NCBI GenBank assembly: GCA_011051825.1
Contig: DRKH01000028.1
Span: 1-5,138, forward strand
Direction: 5' to 3'
Length of the DNA stretch: 5,138 bases
DNA from: Desulfobulbus sp.
GTDB lineage: Bacteria; Desulfobacterota; Desulfobulbia; Desulfobulbales; Desulfobulbaceae
This document shows, piece after piece, positions 1 through 4,653 of this stretch (within the stretch, counting starts at the first letter, position 1; each line of letters starts with the position of its first letter). Under the pieces are notes generated by a model that was not told the origin of the DNA, searched no databases, and saw only the letters and a list, made by a program, of their open reading frames with translations. The translations under genes were made by a program, and so were the position numbers.

Positions 1-566
1 GCTCGTTTCGTTGCCGTTGACGGGAGCATGTTTTTTTGCGGCTGAGCCTGCTGGACTTTTTTCGCTGTCGGCCGCCGCGGCTGCGCGACCTTTTTTTTTC
101 GTACCGGTCGCGGCTTCAACATCTTGGCCGGTGTTTTTTTACGTACGACAGGCCTGGGCTTGAGTACGGGTTCCGGTTCCGCCTCCGGAGGCTGTTTCAC
201 CGGATCAGGTGCGGGTTCACTGACCGGTTCAGTAATCGGTTGGGGCTTTGGCTCCGGTGACCGGACAGGTTCTTCTTTTTTGGGGACGGGACGACTGCCC
301 AGAGACACTGCGATGCGCTCCACCTGGAGAGGCCGGGGTGCGGTCATCACCGGTTTGGAAGATATATTGATCCAGAATACTGCGGCGTGTACGGAAACGG
401 CCACCAGAACGGCCGGAACAAACCGGCCTCTGCTCAACAGGAAAGGCCGGCCCAACATGCCGTTTTTCGGACAGTCGTTTCTTTCCACCTCAGATCCCGA
501 ATGATCGTCCATTTGGCCGAATATAGTTTGCTGCTGCAAACATCGCCGGGGCTGCATGGCCGCCAT
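1..566 (-). CDS. tonB: TonB energy-transducing protein, C-terminal part beyond window
   Basis: TonB spans the periplasm and passes proton-motive-force energy from ExbB/ExbD to outer-membrane receptors. Read from 566 leftward, the frame stays open for 188 codons to the window edge. It has a cytoplasmic N-terminus, one membrane segment at about residues 49-67 (FVPAVLVAVSVHAAVFWIN), then a long stretch rich in Pro, Lys, Glu and Arg (about 72-180) typical of the TonB periplasmic linker. His60 sits where the functional transmembrane His of E. coli TonB lies; the Ser four residues before it is Ala56 here. The C-terminal receptor-binding domain is not in the window. The ATG at 566 overlaps the exbD stop (TGATG) and has an upstream AGGGGAG about 7 bases away, so it is the preferred start. 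It leaves an unusually long 48-residue cytoplasmic leader. Met37 (ATG at 458) would give a classic 12-residue leader but has no visible ribosome binding site. The assignment rests on architecture and neighbours and is strong. Confidence 0.9.
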   Translation of the reverse strand, partial: MAAMQPRRCLQQQTIFGQMDDHSGSEVERNDCPKNGMLGRPFLLSRGRFVPAVLVAVSVHAAVFWINISSKPVMTAPRPLQVERIAVSLGSRPVPKKEEPVRSPEPKPQPITEPVSEPAPDPVKQPPEAEPEPVLKPRPVVRKKTPAKMLKPRPVRKKKVAQPRRPTAKKVQQAQPQKNMLPSTATKR

Positions 567-997
567 CAGTGGCTCCCCTGTTCCTGTTGCGCCTGCAGGG
601 ATATCCTGGTCATTCCGGCCTGACGAACGCAGTCAAGCACCTGGAACAATTTCTGATAGGCAATGGACTTGTCGGCATAGATCCGTACTTCCTGTTGCTC
701 TCTTTCACTTTTTGTCCCGGCTCTGCTATGCAATGCAGCCGTCAGCTGTTCGGGGGTAACCTGTTGCCTGTCAAGAAAAATCAGAGCATTGCCCGTGCCC
801 GGTTCAATGGTAATGGCAATGGCCTGTTTGTTTTCAAGGGCAACGCTGCCGGATTTGGGCAGGTCAACAGGCAGGCCGTGATGAACGGCCATGGACAGCA
901 TGGCATAGATAAAAAAGACCAGCAGCAGAAAGACGACATCAATCAGCGGCAGCATTTCGATACGGGGGGGAGTGATGGATGCCTGCTTGATCTTCAT
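566..997 (-). CDS. exbD: ExbD/TolR-family biopolymer transport protein
   Basis: ExbD forms, with ExbB, the inner-membrane proton channel that energises TonB. The 143-residue protein has the family layout: a short cytoplasmic N-terminus, one membrane helix at about residues 15-36, and a periplasmic domain of about 100 residues. The motif PLIDVVFLLLVFF places Asp20 in the membrane, equivalent to the essential proton-binding Asp25 of E. coli ExbD. After the helix comes VDLPKSG, the usual 'LP' motif, and the C-terminal VRIYADKSIAYQKLFQVLD matches the conserved periplasmic fold. The start ATG overlaps the exbB stop by four bases (ATGA) and has no strong Shine-Dalgarno sequence, so it is probably translated by coupling to exbB. 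TolR is the alternative family member, but an adjacent TonB and a TonB-dependent receptor favour ExbD. Confidence 0.95.
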   Translation of the reverse strand: MKIKQASITPPRIEMLPLIDVVFLLLVFFIYAMLSMAVHHGLPVDLPKSGSVALENKQAIAITIEPGTGNALIFLDRQQVTPEQLTAALHSRAGTKSEREQQEVRIYADKSIAYQKLFQVLDCVRQAGMTRISLQAQQEQGSH

Positions 998-1614
998 GGC
1001 ATTTTTGTTCGTTCAAGTCGGTTAAAAACCACCTCCAGGCTGGTGGCGTACTTTTCCATAACATGAGCCGCATGCTCAATACGGCTTTTGAAGTAGTTAT
1101 AAGGGAAAACCGTGGTAATGGAAATCGTCAGCCCCGCTGCCGTGGTGATCAACGCCTGAGCAATGCCGCCGGTCACCAGTTTCGGATCGGCAACGCCGCC
1201 GCTGCCAAGCATCTTGAATGAGGCAATAATTCCCAGTACCGTGCCCAGGATTCCCAGCAGGGGGGTAACGGTGATCATGGTGTCAAGAACGGTCATGTAC
1301 TGTTTCATCTTCCTGAGCCGGTGCTGTGCTTCCGCCTCCATGGCCTTGCCCATGTCATAATCACGGTGCTGGATACCAATCACTATCATGCGTATTACGT
1401 GGTCACGGTTGCCCGCACATTTTTCCCTGATCTGTTCCCAGTCCCCGTTTTCAGCAAGGCGGAGAATTTCGTCCATCAGCTGCCTGTTACGATGTTTCCG
1501 GATCTGCGCCCAGAAAAGGAACCGTTCACCGGTGACGGTGAGAGCCACCAGGGAACAGGCCAGTAGCGGCCACATGACAGGACCGCCTGATTCGAATATT
1601 TCATAGACGTGCAT
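994..1614 (-). CDS. exbB: ExbB (MotA/TolQ/ExbB proton channel family)
   Basis: ExbB is the pentameric scaffold of the proton channel that powers TonB. The 206-residue protein shows three membrane segments: about 12-34 (GGPVMWPLLACSLVALTV), 113-135 (VTPLLGILGTVLGIIASF) and 146-172 (GGIAQALITTAAGLTISI). A large cytoplasmic region lies between the first and second. Thr117 and Thr157/158 line up with the pore threonines of the family. Gln153 in GIAQAL stands where E. coli ExbB has the pore glutamate (E176, GIAEAL). The ATG at 1614 opens with the common MxxYExFxxGGPVMWP start pattern; an in-frame stop lies just upstream, and the Shine-Dalgarno sequence is weak. The gene overlaps exbD by four bases and lies 155 bases behind the receptor gene, consistent with a dedicated energiser in the same operon. 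Confidence 0.95.
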   Translation of the reverse strand: MHVYEIFESGGPVMWPLLACSLVALTVTGERFLFWAQIRKHRNRQLMDEILRLAENGDWEQIREKCAGNRDHVIRMIVIGIQHRDYDMGKAMEAEAQHRLRKMKQYMTVLDTMITVTPLLGILGTVLGIIASFKMLGSGGVADPKLVTGGIAQALITTAAGLTISITTVFPYNYFKSRIEHAAHVMEKYATSLEVVFNRLERTKMP

Positions 1615-1677
1615 GGTGCTCAGGCTCTATGGCCTCTCCCGTATCAATGAACGGCGAAGCGGTAATGACCGTTTGTT

Positions 1678-1734
1678 AAAAAAAATTCCAGGCGGCAGGA
1701 TGAAGTGCCCAAGGAGGAGTCCGTCATCCTGCCG
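1678..1734 (-). terminator. Hairpin with trailing U-run between receptor gene and exbB
   Basis: Read on the minus strand, CGGCAGGATGA (1734-1724) and TCATCCTGCCG (1703-1693) are a perfect 11-bp inverted repeat with a 20-base loop. Seven bases separate it from a run of eight T (1685-1678). It looks like an intrinsic terminator with the T-run set too far from the stem to be fully efficient. Since exbB-exbD-tonB have no obvious promoter of their own in the remaining 63 bases, it may be a partial terminator or mRNA-stabilising hairpin. Such an element would set receptor output above that of the energiser genes. That role is inference. Confidence 0.45.
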
Positions 1735-1769
1735 GCTCTCCCGGAACGTTACTCAGCCCGGGTGACAGG

Positions 1770-3812
1770 CTAAAACTGATAGCGGTAGCTGATAAAGAAA
1801 CTCTGCCCTGGTTTCGGAAAGCCCTTTTTCTCGTAATAGAACTCGTTAAAAAGGTTATCGACCTTAAGGGACAGGCGATGGTGCTCCAGAAAATTTACGC
1901 CAAGCACCAGGTCAACTACGGTAAAAGAGGGGTATTCCAGCTCAGGGTAACCGGCAGCATTCCAGTCCGTATCTTTCATCTTTCCCTGGGTACGGAAATG
2001 GAGCCTCCCGTCGAACATCCCGTCATCATACTCAACGCCGTAATTCAGCGTATAATTTGCCACATTGTGGATGTCCCGAGTACCGCCCCCGGCGATATCC
2101 TCTTCCGCTTTGAACATATGGGTGGAATTCAAGAAAACAGACAGAGATCTGTCCCAGTGCAATGGGGCGCCGATGTCAAAGGAAAACATGGTTTCCAGGC
2201 CCTCCATCTCGGCGCTGAGAGAATTCTCGTAGGTGCCGATATTGCCGATTGTGACCTTGGTAATCTTGTCGTCAACATTGGTGTGGAAAAATGTCAGATC
2301 AGCGGACAGGCCGAGCTTTTTCTGTTCATAGCCAATGCCGGCGTCATAGGTGGTCGATGTTTCAGGATCAAGATCTGCATTGCCCTTGGTAATCATGGTG
2401 ACCCCGCCGACAACTCGCTCGGAGTATCCTGCCAGCTGTCCGGCATTGGGAGGTACAAAGGCCTGGCCAACAGTGGTATGCAGGCGTACCCCGGTCTGAA
2501 ACAGATAGTTCAGGCCTGCCCGTGGGCTGAAGGTGGAAAAACTTTCGGAATTGGGTACAAAATCGGTTTTGTACGGTGTGGACTCCGTTTCCACCTCAAA
2601 ATAATCATACCTGCCGCCGGCTGTCAGGGTCAGGCTATTCTCCATAAGGCGCCATACCGTTTCCAGGTAACCGGCCCAGTTGGTCCGCCCTTCATCCGGT
2701 GACCAGGGCGCTTTTCTGCTCCCGTCCTGATTATAACTCCGACTCTTCTTGTCGATGTCCTGGTAGTCAATACCGGTAATGATGCTGTGAGACCCCAGGG
2801 TAAACTCATCCTTGGCCTGGAAACCAAGCCAGTCGATATCCGAGTCATAGCTACGGTACGGAGCGACCTGTACCGGGGTGAAATAGCCGGTGTAGTGTTT
2901 GTAGGATTCAGAGGTTTCGTTTGTTTTGTAGGCCGTTAGGCTAAGCTTGTTGTTGGTGCCAAATGAACCTGCAGCCATCAGGTCAAGGCCGTACCTGTCT
3001 ATATCCTTATTCCCGGATTTTTCATCTCCATCAAAGGTGTCGCCCGGTATTTCAATATCTCGCCCCTGATAGATATCTCCGCTTGCATCAATTCTCCAGC
3101 TCGACCCGAGGTCGGCTCCAACCCGCAGGGTGCCGTTTTGGGTTCTGTAGCTGGTATGGGCTCTGGTCTCATTGTTGCCCATGTCGAAATTGTCACTTTG
3201 ATCATAGCGCCTGGCCGTTATGTCAAAATCAACAGCTTTACCGATACCTCCACCCAGAGCCGCTTTTTGAAAATTCGTTGAATATGAACCAAAACCAAGT
3301 TCGGCAGAACCGGTCAGCTTGCCGGTATTCTTTTTGGTGATAATATTGACGACCCCACCCATTGCCTCTCCACCGTACAGTGAGGATGCTGGTCCTTTAA
3401 GAACTTCGATCCGTTCAACATTATCGGGAATGATGGTGGCCAGGTTGGTGGCGCCGACCGGTCGGCCGTTGATAAGAACCAGAGAATGCTTGGTGATGCC
3501 TGAAAATTCAGGCCGGAAACCGCGGATGCCGATACCGGCCATGGCTCCGGGGTATTCAATGACACCGATTGAGCTGTTCTTTTTCAGCTGCTCGGTCAGC
3601 GTTTGCCCCACTGTCATTTCAATATCATGGCTGGAAATGACTTCCACCTTGGCAGGTATTTCCCTGATATTTTCTTTACTCCTGGTGGCGGTAACCACGA
3701 CCTCGTCCAGGGTCGTGTTGTCACCAGGCGGTGCCGTGTTCTCTTCTGCCCAGGCCAGAGCCGGGCTCAATGCCAGGCACAGGATGACTGCCGGATACCA
3801 CTTTTTCTTCAT
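1770..3812 (-). CDS. btuB: TonB-dependent outer-membrane receptor, BtuB-like (cobalamin/corrinoid)
   Basis: This is a 22-stranded beta-barrel receptor that imports a scarce ligand across the outer membrane using TonB energy. A signal peptide covers residues 1-22 (MKKK, a hydrophobic core, cleavage after AWA). The TonB box is DEVVVTA (36-42). The plug domain runs to about residue 160 and includes IGIRGF, VLINGRPVG, VERIEVLKGPAS and LYGGEAMGGVVNIIT. The rest is barrel and ends in the C-terminal aromatic FFISYRYQF, the signal for insertion by the BAM machinery. At 680 residues it is somewhat longer than E. coli BtuB (614 with signal peptide). An acidic stretch around 258-272 (several Asp) could bind calcium, as BtuB loops do, but that is inference. 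The ATG at 3812 follows AAGGGGA (3825-3819) by six bases. The cobalamin riboswitch in its leader is the main reason to name B12 or another corrinoid as ligand; the protein sequence alone would not settle this. Confidence 0.92.
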   Translation of the reverse strand: MKKKWYPAVILCLALSPALAWAEENTAPPGDNTTLDEVVVTATRSKENIREIPAKVEVISSHDIEMTVGQTLTEQLKKNSSIGVIEYPGAMAGIGIRGFRPEFSGITKHSLVLINGRPVGATNLATIIPDNVERIEVLKGPASSLYGGEAMGGVVNIITKKNTGKLTGSAELGFGSYSTNFQKAALGGGIGKAVDFDITARRYDQSDNFDMGNNETRAHTSYRTQNGTLRVGADLGSSWRIDASGDIYQGRDIEIPGDTFDGDEKSGNKDIDRYGLDLMAAGSFGTNNKLSLTAYKTNETSESYKHYTGYFTPVQVAPYRSYDSDIDWLGFQAKDEFTLGSHSIITGIDYQDIDKKSRSYNQDGSRKAPWSPDEGRTNWAGYLETVWRLMENSLTLTAGGRYDYFEVETESTPYKTDFVPNSESFSTFSPRAGLNYLFQTGVRLHTTVGQAFVPPNAGQLAGYSERVVGGVTMITKGNADLDPETSTTYDAGIGYEQKKLGLSADLTFFHTNVDDKITKVTIGNIGTYENSLSAEMEGLETMFSFDIGAPLHWDRSLSVFLNSTHMFKAEEDIAGGGTRDIHNVANYTLNYGVEYDDGMFDGRLHFRTQGKMKDTDWNAAGYPELEYPSFTVVDLVLGVNFLEHHRLSLKVDNLFNEFYYEKKGFPKPGQSFFISYRYQF

Positions 3813-3845
3813 TTTTCTTCCCCTTTTTCACAATAATTTTGAGAA

Positions 3846-3971
3846 TTACTTAGAGTCCGGAGAAGCGCGCCATTGACAAACAGGGCAAAAAAAAAGATCC
3901 CCGGATCTATTTACAGACAAATAAATAGATTCGGGGATCCCTGATTTTTCCACGAATACAGAATACTGCAT
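3846..3971 (-). CDS. Candidate leader ORF 2, 41 codons, spanning the terminator
   Basis: An ATG at 3971 overlaps the stop of the preceding small frame by one base (TAATG). It opens 41 codons that run in frame through the whole terminator hairpin and T-run and stop 33 bases before the receptor ATG. The C-terminal part reads FFCPVCQWRASPDSK, a Cys-x-x-Cys motif followed by basic and polar residues; the T-run encodes the Phe pair. No ribosome binding site is evident except possible coupling to the upstream frame. An open frame of this length can occur by chance, so coding status is unproven. If translated, ribosomes would pass through the terminator stem. Confidence 0.25.
   Translation of the reverse strand: MQYSVFVEKSGIPESIYLSVNRSGDLFFCPVCQWRASPDSK
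3887..3939 (-). terminator. Intrinsic terminator in the riboswitch expression platform
   Basis: On the minus strand, 3939-3922 pairs with 3913-3896 in an 18-bp stem with a single A/C mismatch and an 8-base loop (TTTGTCTG). Nine T (3895-3887) follow it directly. This is a textbook rho-independent terminator. It lies after the cobalamin aptamer and 75 bases before the receptor start codon, so it is the off-state of a transcription-terminating riboswitch. On the plus strand the same stem is followed only by a shorter, displaced T5. Confidence 0.93.
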
Positions 3972-4012
3972 TAAAACAACCCCTTGTCCACGAGGGTGTC
4001 CCTTTGAGCCAT
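3971..4012 (-). CDS. Candidate leader peptide ORF 1, 13 codons
   Basis: A frame beginning at ATG 4012 encodes MAQRDTLVDKGLF and stops with TAA, which overlaps the start of the next small frame. It lies between the cobalamin aptamer and the terminator. A small hairpin (GAGAC-AGCA-GTCTC, 4030-4017) ends five bases before the ATG, where a Shine-Dalgarno sequence would be expected, and none is seen. The same bases can fold as an imperfect hairpin (CCCTCG-TGGA-CAAGGG, 3996-3981). The stretch may therefore matter as RNA structure rather than as peptide. Confidence 0.25.
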   Translation of the reverse strand: MAQRDTLVDKGLF

Positions 4013-4049
4013 AAACGAGACTGCTGTCTCAATTCATGCTCTGTACGTA

Positions 4050-4212
4050 CCAGACAGGTCTTCTGACTCCCGGATCATCCTACTTGTTGCGTCTTCCCAT
4101 CTGATAAACAGACAGTGACATCATGCAACGTTCGTCCCCGGTCACAGCGGCGGGCCCGTCCCGGATTTACACCGGGTTCCCTATTAAGCTCTATTACGAG
4201 CATCTGAAAATA
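4050..4212 (-). promoter_or_regulatory. Cobalamin (B12) riboswitch aptamer
   Basis: The minus-strand RNA carries the hallmarks of the cobalamin aptamer in the right order. It starts with a 5' paired element GCTC-GTAATA-GAGC followed by TTAATAGGGAA. The core follows: CCCGGTGTAAATCCGGGAC, then GGGCCCGCCGCTGTGA. Next come a variable arm, then GTCACTG and GATGGGAAGAC. It ends with GGATGATCCGGGAG and the B12 box AGTCAGAAGACCTGTC (4068-4053). CAGA near the 5' end can pair with TCTG just after the box to close the outer helix. It binds adenosylcobalamin or a related corrinoid and is expected to switch off the downstream receptor gene when ligand is present. The boundaries are approximate to a few bases. 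Confidence 0.95.
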
Positions 4213-4220
4213 CAGGCAAA

Positions 4221-4250
4221 ATTTTAGCCATGTTTGGGCTTGATTGTCAA
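4221..4250 (-). promoter_or_regulatory. Sigma70-type promoter of the riboswitch-receptor operon
   Basis: On the minus strand a consensus -35 TTGACA (4250-4245) is followed after 18 bases by TAAAAT (4226-4221), five of six matches to the -10 consensus. Transcription would start near 4213, at the 5' edge of the cobalamin aptamer, which independently supports the call. The near-consensus boxes imply a strong constitutive promoter, with control left to the riboswitch. Confidence 0.85.
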
Positions 4251-4358
4251 GGGGAAAGTGAACGGCTGCCAATCGCAAGGGCCATTTGGGTACCGGGAGA
4301 GTATCCTTGAATGAGGCCCGGAAGGCATCCGGAACAGAACAGTGCAATAGATTTTTTT

Positions 4359-4451
4359 GTAGCTGTTCAGGAGCACCCCACTCCGTGAGGCACTCTTGAA
4401 CAGCTATGGTTTGTGGTATCGCAAAAATCGTGCACCCATCTGAATAGTTAC
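4359..4451. mobile_element. Candidate 93-bp MITE-like insertion with target duplication
   Basis: The left end GTAGCTGTTCAG (4359-4370) and the inverted right end GTAACTATTCAG (reverse complement of 4440-4451) match at 10 of 12 positions. Immediately outside lies an exact 9-bp direct repeat GATTTTTTT (4350-4358 and 4452-4460), as expected for a target-site duplication. A third copy of the end sequence occurs inverted inside the element (TGAACAGCTA, 4397-4406). There is no room for a transposase, so it would be a non-autonomous element or a remnant mobilised in trans. The GTAA-type tip recalls IS66-family ends, whose duplications are usually 8 bp; this family link is tentative. The T-rich direct repeat is low in complexity, which weakens the case somewhat. 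Confidence 0.55.
4360..4406. repeat. 47-bp palindrome inside the MITE-like element
   Basis: TAGCTGTTCA and TGAACAGCTA form a perfect 10-bp inverted repeat. On the minus-strand RNA the inside continues, after one mismatch, as a 9-bp helix (GAGTGCCTC with GGGGTGCTC, including G-U pairs) around a 7-base loop. The plus-strand version loses three of these inner pairs, so a minus-strand RNA folds better. No T-run follows the stem on either strand, so it is not an intrinsic terminator. Confidence 0.8.
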
Positions 4452-4458
4452 GATTTTT
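4423..4458. repeat. AT-rich inverted repeat at the right end of the insertion
   Basis: AAAAATCGT (4423-4431) and ACGATTTTT (4450-4458) are a perfect 9-bp inverted repeat with an 18-base loop; GGTA/TACC just outside can extend it. The right arm joins the last two bases of the candidate element to the flanking GATTTTTTT repeat. The T-run is part of the stem, so a terminator role is doubtful. Confidence 0.6.
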
Positions 4459-4531
4459 TTACCATGGGATGAAAGTGAATAATTTGGTATTGTGCTGGAA
4501 ATCGAGGGCAGGGGGCTAATCCCCATCCTTT

Positions 4532-4549
4532 GTCTGTCAGGTCTGTCAT
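4532..4549. repeat. Tandem 9-mer GTCTGTCAg/t
   Basis: GTCTGTCAG is followed directly by GTCTGTCAT, 13 bases before the proposed ettA -35 box. Paired direct repeats in this position can be regulator half-sites, but two copies of an 8-base match may also be chance. Confidence 0.4.
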
Positions 4550-4561
4550 GCGGTAACATCC

Positions 4562-4590
4562 TTGCAGTGCTACAGTTTGGTTGTGATAAC
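4562..4590 (+). promoter_or_regulatory. Probable ettA promoter
   Basis: TTGCAG (4562-4567) and GATAAC (4585-4590) are separated by 17 bases, each with four of six consensus matches. A TG at 4582-4583 makes an extended -10. The predicted start near 4597 leaves a leader of about 57 bases before the ettA ATG. No better promoter is visible nearer the gene. Confidence 0.55.
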
Positions 4591-4621
4591 ATTTCCTGTT
4601 TTGTTGTGCCGTATCACAACC
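4579..4621. promoter_or_regulatory. Perfect 10-bp dyad overlapping the ettA promoter
   Basis: GGTTGTGATA (4579-4588) and TATCACAACC (4612-4621) are exact inverted copies whose centres lie 33 bp apart, close to three helical turns. The left arm covers the -10 box and the right arm lies within the predicted early transcript, a geometry suited to an operator. A second GTTGTG at 4603-4608 can pair with the same CACAAC (4615-4620), giving a short leader hairpin with a 6-base loop. No known regulator is recognised. Confidence 0.5.
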
Positions 4622-4636
4622 TGTATTGAAAATACA
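4622..4636 (+). other. Small leader hairpin before the ettA ribosome binding site
   Basis: TGTATT-GAA-AATACA is a perfect 6-bp stem with a 3-base loop. It ends five bases before the GGAG ribosome binding site (4642-4645). It is AT-rich and marginally stable as RNA. Confidence 0.4.
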
Positions 4637-4653
4637 AACCCGGAGAAATATAC

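Larger units (their letters stand above)
4251..4653. other. Divergent intergenic region without a convincing gene
   Basis: About 400 bases lie between the receptor promoter and the ettA start codon. Apart from the elements listed separately (MITE-like insertion, tandem 9-mer, ettA promoter, dyad and leader hairpin), I see no coding signal on either strand. Positions 4251-4349 show only weak CCGGG/CCCGG dyads. Positions 4461-4531 contain a small GGGG-CTAAT-CCCC hairpin (within 4512-4526) of unknown meaning. Confidence 0.6.

Noticed and set aside
124..504. Gly/Ser/Thr-rich plus-strand open frame at the left edge
   Set aside because: It is the antisense shadow of the Pro/Lys/Glu-rich TonB linker, whose membrane helix, start signal and operon position are all convincing.
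1641..1724. 27-codon minus-strand frame between the receptor gene and exbB
   Set aside because: It starts inside the hairpin arm, has its purine-rich site too close to the ATG, and has no distinctive sequence.
1878..2702. 274-codon plus-strand open frame inside the receptor gene
   Set aside because: It is antisense to a receptor with clear plug and barrel motifs; the frame is a by-product of that gene's codon use.
4075..4347. Minus-strand 90-codon open frame across the riboswitch
   Set aside because: It covers the promoter and the conserved cobalamin aptamer, has no ribosome binding site, and shows no recognisable protein motif.
4423..4460. Intrinsic terminator reading on the plus strand
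   Set aside because: The T-run forms part of an AT-rich stem and no plus-strand gene ends upstream; it is better explained by the end of the inserted element and its flanking repeat.
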